A stretch of DNA of 64,000 nucleotides from Rhodospirillales bacterium (GTDB taxonomy: Bacteria > Pseudomonadota > Alphaproteobacteria > BOG-932 > Roseiterribacteraceae), in NCBI GenBank assembly GCA_028291345.1, contig JAQGIF010000090.1, positions 1-64,000 on the forward strand, read 5' to 3'. Below are positions 36,932-45,042 of the stretch, in pieces. The position numbers and the translations under genes are program-made. Below the pieces are notes generated by a model. It did no database searches and had not been told where the DNA came from. It saw only the letters and a list, made by a program, of their open reading frames with translations. Every line of letters begins with the position of its first letter. The stretch's first letter is position 1.

Positions 36932-37394
36932 GGGCGTTACATAGCCCGAGCAGCGTCGGCGGCTCCAATTTCGCGTAGCGCCTGCGCCGCCATCGATACG
37001 CGCCTGCGGACCCTGGTCGTACGATTGGCAGGTCGATAGGTGGACTTTCAACCCTTAATGATTTCCCCACGGCAACTCCCTATCACAATCAATCCGCAAA
37101 GCGGCACGCGACTGTGTGCAGGTCTACCCAATTCCTACATAACGGCAGGCGGGAAACATGACCGCGCACACTATTCGTCAGTCTCCGGTAATACCGATCT
37201 CCCACACACCGTTGATTTATGTCAAAATTGAGGTTTTCGACATACGTTCCGACCGCTAGGCTAAAACTAGGTTAAAAGAAGATTAACCTCTCGAATTTAA
37301 GTTTGCCTAAACAAAATCTAGGCCACGAAAACCCTTGAAGCAGCTGCCGGCACCCTGGACAGTACGAGATCAATCCCAATACGGACCACACTTC
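36932..37394. other. 460-bp divergent intergenic region, kinase versus nucleosidase
   Basis: No supported gene. It is AT-rich from about 37060 on. A short inverted repeat GGTTAA/TTAACC with a seven-base spacer lies at 37270-37288, about 105 bases ahead of the nucleosidase ATG. It could be a regulatory site or chance. Promoters for both divergent genes must lie here. Confidence 0.4.
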
Positions 37395-38123
37395 ATGACT
37401 TCCACCCGTCCAATTGCCGTTTTGAGTGCCATTCCCGAAGAGATTGCTGCGTTCGGCGCGCATCTGGTGGAGAGCAAGCAGGAAACCGTGGCGGGCGTTA
37501 CGATCCGGCATGGCAGGTTGGATGGCCGCAGGGTCGTGCTGGCGGAATCCGGCGTCGGCAAGGTCAACGGGGCACTGGCGGCGACAATTCTGTTTGACCG
37601 GTTCGGGTGCGCGGGGATCATCTTTTCCGGGGTCGCGGGCGGGCTCGACCCGGCGCTCGAGGTCGGCGACCTGGTAATCGGAGCTGAGGTGATCCAGCAT
37701 GATTACGGCGCGATGGTCCAAGGCGCGCTGGAGGTCTACCGGGCTGGCGCGCTGCCCTTTCCGCAGTTCCGGGGCGATCTCTCCTTCAAGGCAGATCCTA
37801 GCCTGATCGAGGCGGCGCGCGTGGTTTTAGCCGATACGCATTTCGGCACTATCCTGACGGGCGATTTTTATCTCGGCTGCGGGATGACGCGGGAGCGTCT
37901 GTTCGCTAGCTTCGCCGGCAAAGCGGTCGATATGGAAAGCGGCGCGGTGGCGCAGGTGGCGGAGGCGTTCGGCGCGCCCTGGCTGATCATTCGGGCGCTG
38001 TCCGATCTTGCGGGCGAGGACAGCCAGCTTGATTTCCAGGTGTTCGCCGCCCAGGCTGCCAAGAAGGCTGCGGCGGCTGTATTGAAGTCCCTTCCTCTTT
38101 TCGACGCGGTGGCGATGTCATGA
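37395..38123 (+). CDS. mtnN: 5'-methylthioadenosine/S-adenosylhomocysteine nucleosidase
   Basis: A 242-residue purine-nucleoside-phosphorylase-fold enzyme that splits MTA and SAH into adenine and the thiopentose. Family marks are 'AVLSAIPEE' with the catalytic Glu, 'LAESGVGKVNGALAA', 'FSGVAGGLDPALEVGD', 'AVDMESGAVAQVAE' and 'IRALSDLAGE' with the catalytic Asp. The ATG at 37395 (MTSTRP) fits the family N-terminus; 20 codons upstream are non-conserved. The next gene overlaps by ATGA, so they are coupled. Confidence 0.92.
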   Translation: MTSTRPIAVLSAIPEEIAAFGAHLVESKQETVAGVTIRHGRLDGRRVVLAESGVGKVNGALAATILFDRFGCAGIIFSGVAGGLDPALEVGDLVIGAEVIQHDYGAMVQGALEVYRAGALPFPQFRGDLSFKADPSLIEAARVVLADTHFGTILTGDFYLGCGMTRERLFASFAGKAVDMESGAVAQVAEAFGAPWLIIRALSDLAGEDSQLDFQVFAAQAAKKAAAAVLKSLPLFDAVAMS

Positions 38124-38560
38124 GCAACGAGCTCCTTCTGATAGAACGTGAGATCCATCTGGCGTTGTGCCGCTTTACGCGCGCCTGCGACCAGCGTGAC
38201 TGGGCGGCGTTCGAAACCGTACTGGCCCCCGATATCAGCATGGAATTCCCAGGCTTTTTCGCAGTGGAAGGGCGCGATGCCGTCATCGAAAGTATCCGTT
38301 CGCACCTGGGTGGCTGTGGGCCCAGCCAGCATCTGATCGGTAATCTGGAGGTCGTCGCCGCCGGAAAATCGGCGGAAAGCCGCTGCTATGCCCGGGCATT
38401 TCATCGCGGTCGAGGCGACAAGGCGGACATAACCTTCCAGGCGTTCGGCGAATACGGCGTGCGCTGGCGGCGCTTGGCGGAAGGCTGGCGCGCGGTGGAA
38501 TGGAAGATGACCGTCCAGACCGAAATGGGCGACCGGTCGGTATTGGGGCCGGGCGATTAA
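38120..38560 (+). CDS. SnoaL-like / nuclear transport factor 2 family protein
   Basis: A 146-residue cone-shaped alpha+beta barrel protein. The N-terminal helix 'ALCRFTRACDQRDWAAFETVL' is followed by 'APDISMEF', 'HLIGNLEV' and 'ESRCYARAFHRG', the pattern of SnoaL_4-type proteins, which include ring hydroxylating dioxygenase beta-like folds, dehydratases and ketosteroid isomerases. The start overlaps the nucleosidase stop (ATGA). It precedes three KstD-like flavoproteins, so a role with steroid-like or polyketide-like substrates is conceivable but unproven. Confidence 0.8.
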   Translation: MSNELLLIEREIHLALCRFTRACDQRDWAAFETVLAPDISMEFPGFFAVEGRDAVIESIRSHLGGCGPSQHLIGNLEVVAAGKSAESRCYARAFHRGRGDKADITFQAFGEYGVRWRRLAEGWRAVEWKMTVQTEMGDRSVLGPGD

Positions 38561-38641
38561 GGTAGGCGATTCGGTAGGTTTCAAGCGGCCGGTAAGTTCG
38601 ATACCTTGCGCGCAAATCAGGGACCTAGGTCAGGGGAAGTT

Positions 38642-40342
38642 ATGAATTGGGATAGCACGGTCGACGTCTTGGTCGTCGGCTCCGGCAATGGTGGGATGAC
38701 GGCGGCGCTCTGCTGCTACGAAATGGGGGCGAAGAACGTCCTTGTGATCGAAAAGGGCGATAAATACGGCGGCACCAGCTCCTATTCCGGGGGCGGCATC
38801 TGGGTGCCCTGCAGCCATTACACGATCGAGGCCGGAGCCGAGGATACGCTGGTCGAGGCGCGGGAATATTTGACGCACGCAATTCCCGAGGGTTCGGTCG
38901 ATCCGGCGATGCTTGACACCTATATCGAATCGGGCCCCGAAATGCTGCGCTTCCTGCACGACCGCACGCAGGTGCGCTATGAATCGCTGGCGCATTATCC
39001 CGATTATTATTCCGAACTGCCGGGTGCCAAGGTTGGCCATCGCAGCCATGAGCCGACGCCTGTTGATATGAGCCTGCTGGGCGACGAGGCCGAGCATCTG
39101 ATGCCGGTTCATCCGATGATGCGCTTCCTGGGCCGCATCGGCATCACCCAGGTCGAGGCGCAGCTGCTTTATGTCCAGGCCAAGGGCTGGAAAAGCATGG
39201 TCGGCAAGATGCTGCTCAGCTATGCCATCGACATTCCCTGGCGCTTCAAGACCAAGGTCGCGCGGCGTCTCACCTGCGGCAGCGCCGGCGTTGCACGGCT
39301 GCGCCTGTCGATGATGGACCGCAATATTCCACTTTGGCGCAAGACCAGGCTCATCGAACTGGTGCGCGAAGAGGGCAGGGTGCTGGGCGCGGTGATCGAG
39401 CGCGAAGGCAGGCGCATGACGGTTAGGGCCGAACGCGGTGTGATCCTCGCCGCCGGCGGGTTCGAGCAGAACCAAGCAATGCGCGACAAGTACTTGCCCA
39501 AGCCGACGGATACCCATTGGAGCGCTGGGGTCAAGACGAACGAGGGCGACGGCATCAACGCGGGCACGGCGGTCGGCGCGGCGTTCAAGCCGGTCGATGG
39601 AGGCTGGTGGTTTCCCGTGCTGTGTGTACCGGGTGAGTCGATTCCCTATCTCGCGATCATGGAGAAATCCTATCCCGGGACAATCTCGGTGAACCGGGAG
39701 GGCAAGCGCGTCGCCAATGAATCCATGAACTACATGGCCTATGTGAAGGAAGCCTTCGCCGTCCATTCGCCGGAGCATCCGTCGGCGCCGCTCTACATGA
39801 TCTTCGACGCCAATTTCCGCGCCAAATACCTGGTCGGGCCGCTGATGAAGCAGTCCTTCCGGCCGGATTTCACGCTGCCGAAGAGTTATTACGAGCAAGG
39901 CTTCCTGGCCAAGGCGGACACGCTCGATGGGCTGGCGAAGCAGGCAGGCATCGACCCGCAAGGGCTGAAACGGTCGGTCGAGCTGATGAATAACAGCGCA
40001 CGCACCGGCAAGGACCCTGAGTTCGGGCGCGGCGATTCGGCCTATGACCGCTATTACGGCGATCCGACGGTCAGCCCGAACCCGTGCCTCGGCCCGATCG
40101 TGAAACCACCTTTCTATGCGGTGCGGATGGAGTTGGGCGATTTCGGCACTCAGGGCGGCCTCGAAACCGACACCAATGGGCAGGTGAAGGATACCACCGG
40201 CGCGCCCATCCCGGGACTTTACGCCACCGGGAATTGTGCGGCGGCAATCTTGCCGACCTATCCTGGGCCGGGATCGACCCTCGGACCGGCCATGACTTTC
40301 GCCTATCGCGCCGCCCGTCACTTGACCGGGGCAAAGCATTAA
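38642..40342 (+). CDS. FAD-dependent oxidoreductase, 3-ketosteroid delta-1-dehydrogenase/fumarate-reductase flavoprotein family (paralogue 1)
   Basis: A 566-residue flavoprotein. The FAD-binding N-terminus 'VDVLVVGSGNGGMTAAL' is followed by 'VIEKGDKYGGTSSYSGGGIW'. A second FAD region reads 'RGVILAAGGFEQN', and the C-terminal block 'GLYATGNCAAA' leads to 'YPGPGSTLGPAMTFAYRAAR'. The Tyr and Gly in YPGPG match the catalytic end of 3-ketosteroid delta-1-dehydrogenases. The cap domain (about residues 280-440) is poorly conserved. The ATG at 38642 has AGGGGAAG upstream. Two similar genes lie at 40463 and 45043. The precise substrate is unknown. Confidence 0.88.
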   Translation: MNWDSTVDVLVVGSGNGGMTAALCCYEMGAKNVLVIEKGDKYGGTSSYSGGGIWVPCSHYTIEAGAEDTLVEAREYLTHAIPEGSVDPAMLDTYIESGPEMLRFLHDRTQVRYESLAHYPDYYSELPGAKVGHRSHEPTPVDMSLLGDEAEHLMPVHPMMRFLGRIGITQVEAQLLYVQAKGWKSMVGKMLLSYAIDIPWRFKTKVARRLTCGSAGVARLRLSMMDRNIPLWRKTRLIELVREEGRVLGAVIEREGRRMTVRAERGVILAAGGFEQNQAMRDKYLPKPTDTHWSAGVKTNEGDGINAGTAVGAAFKPVDGGWWFPVLCVPGESIPYLAIMEKSYPGTISVNREGKRVANESMNYMAYVKEAFAVHSPEHPSAPLYMIFDANFRAKYLVGPLMKQSFRPDFTLPKSYYEQGFLAKADTLDGLAKQAGIDPQGLKRSVELMNNSARTGKDPEFGRGDSAYDRYYGDPTVSPNPCLGPIVKPPFYAVRMELGDFGTQGGLETDTNGQVKDTTGAPIPGLYATGNCAAAILPTYPGPGSTLGPAMTFAYRAARHLTGAKH

Positions 40343-40462
40343 AATTAGGCGCGTCTTTAGCATTTTCCGTTCGGTCTTTTCTCTATAAGACAGTCCGGTC
40401 GCAGCGGCTGGCAGCGCGGGCCATACAAAGGGCCGGCCGGATAAAAGGGATCGAGGAGAACA

Positions 40463-42151
40463 ATGGCGAATGCGATTGCGTGGGATGTCGAGGTCGATGT
40501 TCTGATCGTTGGCTCGGGCGCCGCGGCGATGACGGCTGCGGTCGTCGCCCGCAAACACCACGCCGATGCGCTGGTCATCGAAAAAAGCGACCTGTATGGC
40601 GGTTCGTCGGCCACTTCCGGCGGCGTGGTCTGGATCCCGGCGACCCGGCAAGCGAAGGAAGCCGGCAGCGACGACACGCCCGAGGATGGCTTTAATTATA
40701 TCCGCGCCCTGACCGCGCCCGACGTCTCCGACGAGCTGATCTGGGCCTTCGTCAATAACGGCCCCAGGATGCTCGAATGGATGGAGCAGAACAGCGACGT
40801 CAAATACGCCACGACTCATTATTGCGACTATCACCCCAACCTGCCGGGCGGAAAGACCGCCTACCGCTCCCATGACGCGATGCCGATCCATGCCAAGGCG
40901 TTGGGCAAGGATTTCCTGCGGCAGCGGGCACAGCATCCGGCGGCCCAGTTCTTCGGCAAGATCAACTGGACGGTCGATGAGACCGGCCCTTTGCTGTTCC
41001 GGCTGCCGGGCTGGAAGAAAATCGTGTTCCGACTGTTCGCCCGCTATTATCTGGACCTGCCCTGGCGCTTCCGCTCGGCGCGCGACCGCTTCTTGACCCT
41101 GGGCAGCGCGCTGGCGGCGCGGCTGAAGCTGTCGATGGACCGGCTCGGCGCGAAATTATGGCTGAAAACAAAATTCCTTGAGCTGGTGACGGAGAATGGC
41201 CGTGTCACCGGTGCAATCGTGGAGCGCGAAGGCGTCCGCATGCGGATCGGTGCGCGCCAAGGGGTGCTGCTGGCCGCCGGCGGTTTCGAACGCAATCCCG
41301 AGATGCGGTCAAAGTACCTGCCGGTCCCGACGATCTATACCGGAGCACAGCCGCCCAATACCGGCGACGCAATCCGCGGCGCCATGGCTCTCGGCGCACA
41401 GACGGCTCGGATGGATTCGGCCTGGTGGGGCGTTTCGCTGGCCATCCCCGGCGAGGACAAAACACGGCTGATGACGTTCGAGCGCGCTTTGCCGGGCTGC
41501 ATTATGGTGAATCAGGCCGGCAAGCGTTATTTCAACGAGGCCGCGTCCTATCACATCGCCGGCCACGCGATGATCGAGAACAACAAGAGCGGCGCCAGCA
41601 CCGTGCCATCCTATATATTGTTCGATTCGCAATATCGCCACGACTATCCGATGGGGCCGGTCCTGCCGCTGCTGCCCGACTGGATGTTGTCGTCGAATAT
41701 CCGCAAGGTGCTGATCAAGGGCAAGACCTGGGACGAGGTTGCCCGCCAGGCCGGCCTACCGGCCGCGGCGCTTAAAGAAACCATCGAAAACTTCAACAAG
41801 CATGCGCGCGAGGGCAGGGACCCCGAATTCCTGCGCGGCGATGACCCATACGACTGCTATTACGGTGATCCGAAGGTGAAACCGAACCCGACATTGCGTG
41901 CGCTCGATAAGGGACCGTTCTATGCCTTCCCCTGCTATCCGGGAGACATCGGCACCAATGGCGGGCTGGTAACCAACGAGAATGCCCAGGTACTGGACAA
42001 GGACGGCAACCCAATCCCCGGCCTCTATGCCGCCGGCAACACCACCGCCAGCGTCATGGGCTATTCCTACCCCGCCGCAGGCGCAACCCTTGGACCGGCA
42101 ATGACCTTCGGTTTTCTGGCCGCTCGCCACATGGTCGGTGCGAACGACTAA
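40463..42151 (+). CDS. FAD-dependent oxidoreductase, KstD-like (paralogue 2)
   Basis: A 562-residue flavoprotein collinear with the gene before it. 'VDVLIVGSGAAAMTAAVVAR' and 'VIEKSDLYGGSSATSGGVVW' bind FAD. 'QGVLLAAGGFERN', 'GDIGTNGGLVTNENAQVLD' and the C-terminal 'GLYAAGNTTASVMGYSYP' then 'AGATLGPAMTFGFLAAR' complete the family pattern. The expected catalytic-end Tyr is present but the following residues are Pro-Ala-Ala rather than Pro-Gly-Ala. GAGGAG lies upstream of the ATG. It is separated from paralogue 1 by 120 bp and may share its promoter. Confidence 0.88.
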   Translation: MANAIAWDVEVDVLIVGSGAAAMTAAVVARKHHADALVIEKSDLYGGSSATSGGVVWIPATRQAKEAGSDDTPEDGFNYIRALTAPDVSDELIWAFVNNGPRMLEWMEQNSDVKYATTHYCDYHPNLPGGKTAYRSHDAMPIHAKALGKDFLRQRAQHPAAQFFGKINWTVDETGPLLFRLPGWKKIVFRLFARYYLDLPWRFRSARDRFLTLGSALAARLKLSMDRLGAKLWLKTKFLELVTENGRVTGAIVEREGVRMRIGARQGVLLAAGGFERNPEMRSKYLPVPTIYTGAQPPNTGDAIRGAMALGAQTARMDSAWWGVSLAIPGEDKTRLMTFERALPGCIMVNQAGKRYFNEAASYHIAGHAMIENNKSGASTVPSYILFDSQYRHDYPMGPVLPLLPDWMLSSNIRKVLIKGKTWDEVARQAGLPAAALKETIENFNKHAREGRDPEFLRGDDPYDCYYGDPKVKPNPTLRALDKGPFYAFPCYPGDIGTNGGLVTNENAQVLDKDGNPIPGLYAAGNTTASVMGYSYPAAGATLGPAMTFGFLAARHMVGAND

Positions 42152-42187
42152 GGGGAAAACGCCTAAGGGCTGTGCGCCGGTCGGATT

Positions 42188-42213
42188 GTTGGGTTACGCT
42201 ACGCTAACCCAAC
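42188..42213. repeat. 9-bp palindrome GTTGGGTTA/TAACCCAAC, dispersed-repeat type
   Basis: GTTGGGTTA at 42188-42196 and TAACCCAAC at 42205-42213 are exact inverted copies with an eight-base spacer. Such GGGTTACGC-type palindromes recur in intergenic DNA of many bacteria. This copy lies 16 bases before the ATG at 42230 and immediately before its GGAG ribosome site, so it may fold in the leader of that gene. Confidence 0.55.
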
Positions 42214-42229
42214 TTACGGAGACGGCGCC

Positions 42230-42997
42230 ATGCCGACCGACATCGCGACCAAACGCGCCGCATTTCGCGCATTGCATCAAGAGGGTTGCTTCGTCCTGCC
42301 CAACCCATGGGACACGGGCAGCGCGCGACGCTTGGCAGCCCGAGGATTCAAGGCGCTCGCGTCGACCAGCGCAGGCTTTGCCTGGTCGCTCGGCCGCGAC
42401 GATGGGCAGGTGACGCGGGACGAGCTGCTGGATCATCTGTGGATGCTGAACGCGGCCACCGACCTTCCCGTCAATGCGGATTTCGAGGCCGGCTTCGCCG
42501 ACGATCCTGAACAGGTGGCGGCGAATGTGAGGCTGGCGGTCGAAACCGGGATTGCCGGCCTGTCGATCGAGGATCGCACTGGGACAGAACTCTATCCGAT
42601 GCCGATCGCCGTCGAACGGATTCGGGCCTCCCATGCTGCCATCGCCGATGAGCGCGCCGACGTCATGCTGATCGGGCGCAGCGAGGGTTTCCTGATCGGA
42701 AACTACGATTTGTCGGCGACGATCAAGCGGCTGGTCGCCTATGCCGAGGCCGGGGCCGACTGCCTTTATGCGCCGGGTGTCATCGATCTTGCCGCCATCA
42801 CGGAAATTGTCGCGGCGGCCGCGCCCAAGCCGGTGAATGTGCTGCTGATGGGGCCGCAGATGCGCGTCGCCGACCTGGCCGCTGTCGGGGTTCGGCGGGT
42901 CAGTGTCGGCGGCGGGTTGGCATATGCCGCCTGGGACGGCTTCGACCGTGCGGTGGATCTGCTGATGCATGAGGGGACTGTTCCTGCGCGGTTTTAA
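42230..42997 (+). CDS. isocitrate lyase/phosphoenolpyruvate mutase superfamily protein
   Basis: A 255-residue TIM-barrel enzyme. 'CFVLPNPWDTGSARRLAARGFKALASTSAG' (two blocks) and 'NADFEAGFAD' with the Mg-binding Asp/Glu, then 'GLSIEDRTG' and 'LIGRSEGF', are typical of the PEP mutase/ICL group that makes or breaks C-C or P-C bonds next to carboxylates. No catalytic Cys loop of isocitrate lyase (K-K-C-G-H) is seen, so oxaloacetate decarboxylase, 2-methylisocitrate lyase-like or carboxyvinyl-phosphonate-like activity are all possible. Its 3' end overlaps mepA by 29 bases. Confidence 0.85.
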   Translation: MPTDIATKRAAFRALHQEGCFVLPNPWDTGSARRLAARGFKALASTSAGFAWSLGRDDGQVTRDELLDHLWMLNAATDLPVNADFEAGFADDPEQVAANVRLAVETGIAGLSIEDRTGTELYPMPIAVERIRASHAAIADERADVMLIGRSEGFLIGNYDLSATIKRLVAYAEAGADCLYAPGVIDLAAITEIVAAAAPKPVNVLLMGPQMRVADLAAVGVRRVSVGGGLAYAAWDGFDRAVDLLMHEGTVPARF

Positions 42998-43829
42998 CCG
43001 CCTGTGGCTGGCCGCGACGCTTGCCGCGAGTTGCGCGACGGCGGGAAGCCTGCCGGGAAATGGCTGGAGCCTCTACCAAACCCCAACCTCCGGCCCTGCT
43101 CAGGCGATCGGCGAGCCTGCCAACGGCTGTCTGGTCGGAGCTGCGAAACTGCCGCTCGACGGACCAGGCTATGAGGTCATCAGGCTGAGCCGGCGCCGGT
43201 ATTTCGGCCATGGCGATACCATCGATTTCGTCGAAGCGCTGGGGCGCGTGGCGCAGGCGGCCGGCTTGCCGCAATTCTATGTCGGCGACGTGGCGCAGCC
43301 GCGCGGCGGGCCGCTGCCTTTCGGTCATGCCAGCCATCAAACCGGACTCGATGTCGATATCTGGTTTACACTGGATACTAAGCCCGGATTGCCGGAGTCG
43401 CAGCGGGAGGAGCCGGAACTGCCGTCGATGGTCTTGCCGAATGCAGCCGTCGATCCCGCCCATTTCGGCCGGCGACAGGTGATGCTGCTGCGGCTGGCGG
43501 CGGCTGACCCTCGCGTGGACCGGATCTTCGTCAACCCGGTCATCAAGCTGGCGTTATGCCGCGGTTTCGGGGGCGCTACCGATAGCGGGACCGAGTGGTT
43601 GCGCAGGTTACGTCCCTGGTGGGGCCATGACGACCATTTCCATGTCCGGCTGCGCTGTCCCGAAGGTTCGACGGCTTGCGAGCCACAGGCCGCCATCCCG
43701 GCCGGCGATGGCTGCGACGCCGCGCTGGAAGATTGGACCCACCACCTGACACCCCCCAAGCGGACGGGAGCGTCTGCGCCGCCGCGGAAGCTGCCGGCAA
43801 CCTGTCAGGCATTGCTGACTCAACGCTAA
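42969..43829 (+). CDS. mepA: penicillin-insensitive murein endopeptidase
   Basis: A 286-residue exported M74 metallopeptidase that cuts D-Ala-meso-DAP cross-links in peptidoglycan. A hydrophobic leader (RLWLAATLAASCATAGS) precedes 'YQTPTSGPAQAIGEPANGCL'. The zinc site is in 'FGHASHQTGLDVDIWF' (His and Asp), with a further His in 'WWGHDDHFHVRL'. The Cys pairs expected for the family are present ('LRCPEGSTACE'). It overlaps the preceding gene by 29 bases and is followed after 11 bp by a SRPBCC gene, so it is part of a run of plus-strand genes. Confidence 0.92.
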   Translation: MRGLFLRGFNRLWLAATLAASCATAGSLPGNGWSLYQTPTSGPAQAIGEPANGCLVGAAKLPLDGPGYEVIRLSRRRYFGHGDTIDFVEALGRVAQAAGLPQFYVGDVAQPRGGPLPFGHASHQTGLDVDIWFTLDTKPGLPESQREEPELPSMVLPNAAVDPAHFGRRQVMLLRLAAADPRVDRIFVNPVIKLALCRGFGGATDSGTEWLRRLRPWWGHDDHFHVRLRCPEGSTACEPQAAIPAGDGCDAALEDWTHHLTPPKRTGASAPPRKLPATCQALLTQR

Positions 43830-43840
43830 GGGAGAAAACC

Positions 43841-44326
43841 ATGCCGAGCGTCGTCACATATGAAATTCACGTCGACCTGCCGCGTGCACGGGTGTGGGAG
43901 GGTTTGCGCGACCTTTCGCGCGCGCCTTTCTATGTGCCCAACCTGACCGGCGTGGAATTCACCACCGCCCAGCATGAAGGGGTGGGCACCAGCCGCCGGG
44001 TCTTTCAGAAGAACGGCAAGTCGCTGGATGAGACGGTCGTATCGTGGAATGACGGATTTGGCTTCACCTTGCGCCTGCATAATGACGACAAGCCGCCGGC
44101 GCCGTTCAAGCAAGGCTGGTTCGATTATCGTATTGCCGAAGCGCCCGATGGCGGCACTTTGTTCAAGCCGTCGCTGACCTATGAGATGCCGTGGGGGCCA
44201 TTGGGGAAGCTGCTGGATTTGCTAATGGTCAAACGCTTCGCACAAAGCAGCACGCGGCAGGTGGCTGAGAACTTCAAGCGCTACTACGAGACCGGCGAGA
44301 TCACCAATTCCGCCTATAAGCCATAG
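43841..44326 (+). CDS. SRPBCC (START-like) family protein
   Basis: A 161-residue single-domain hydrophobic-pocket protein: 'VTYEIHVDLPRARVWEGL' at the N-terminus, 'SRRVFQKNGKSLDETVVSWNDGFGFTLRLH' in the middle strands, and a long C-terminal helix 'FAQSSTRQVAENFKRYYE'. It is a member of the polyketide cyclase/dehydrase-like group of ligand-binding proteins. Nothing in the sequence indicates the ligand. The ATG at 43841 is preceded by AGGGAG. It converges on the ACT-domain gene with nine bases between. Confidence 0.85.
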   Translation: MPSVVTYEIHVDLPRARVWEGLRDLSRAPFYVPNLTGVEFTTAQHEGVGTSRRVFQKNGKSLDETVVSWNDGFGFTLRLHNDDKPPAPFKQGWFDYRIAEAPDGGTLFKPSLTYEMPWGPLGKLLDLLMVKRFAQSSTRQVAENFKRYYETGEITNSAYKP

Positions 44327-44335
44327 AGCTCGCGC

Positions 44336-44866
44336 CTAGTTAGCGCTTTCCACGGCGCTGCTTTCGAGGCCCAGGCTGCCGGCGGTGTTGGCAATGGCGG
44401 ACAGGCAGGTCTCCGCCCGGTCGGGCGGTAGAGATACAGCAAAGCGGGTGACATAGCGGCCGCCTTCGGCAGCGGGCAGCTTTTGCGCGTCGAGCCGGAC
44501 GATATTGGCGCCAAACTGTGCGAAGATTTCCGACAGCCGGGCAATCAGCCCGAGCTGGTCACCGCCGCCGACCTCGATCCGATGGGTGATGCGGACGGCG
44601 GGCCCCGGTGTCGGGTCGAAGACGAAAGGTGCAACCCGCAGTTCCGCGCCCTCCAGTTCCGGCAGCCGCGCCAGCCCCTGCTCTATATCGTTAACGCCGA
44701 CCCCATCGGGCAGCTCGCAGACCGAACTGAATTCGGCGCCCGAACCGTACACGGCGAAGGTGGTGTCGCGCAGATTGACCCCGACGGAAAACAGGAAATC
44801 GGCGACCGACGATACCAGCCCGACACGGTCGAGGCAGAGAATCGAGACAAGGGCGACGATGGGCAT
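44336..44866 (-). CDS. double ACT-domain protein, GcvR-like
   Basis: A 176-residue protein of two ACT domains. The first reads 'LVSILCLDRVGLVSSVADFLFSVGVNL' and the second 'HRIEVGGGDQLGLIARLSEIFAQFGANIVRLDAQ', each with the D-x-x-G-L ligand loop. Proteins of this layout include the glycine-cleavage regulator GcvR and related amino-acid sensors. It lies between, and opposite to, two plus-strand flavoprotein genes, so it is its own transcription unit. The exact amino acid sensed is not predictable. Confidence 0.8.
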   Translation of the reverse strand: MPIVALVSILCLDRVGLVSSVADFLFSVGVNLRDTTFAVYGSGAEFSSVCELPDGVGVNDIEQGLARLPELEGAELRVAPFVFDPTPGPAVRITHRIEVGGGDQLGLIARLSEIFAQFGANIVRLDAQKLPAAEGGRYVTRFAVSLPPDRAETCLSAIANTAGSLGLESSAVESAN

Positions 44867-45042
44867 ATTGCTGTCCTATAAAAACCCAGGAACGCTATCT
44901 TGGCATGCGCTTCGCGCTGGGGTAAGGCAATTTCCATGTGGTGTCTGCCAGATTGATATTGCGCAGGAAACTCCGCTCTATTCGCCGCATTCAACCGCCG
45001 CTACAAAGGCGGAATATAAAAACGCGTAGGAGAGGGAAGGTT

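Noticed and set aside
37270-37288. GGTTAA-N7-TTAACC inverted repeat before the nucleosidase gene
   Set aside because: Six-base AT-rich arms are expected by chance in this stretch; not enough to call an operator.
38630-40936. 768-codon minus-strand frame opposite the FAD-dependent dehydrogenase genes
   Set aside because: An antisense shadow of high-GC coding sequence; it crosses two certain genes and has no domain signature.
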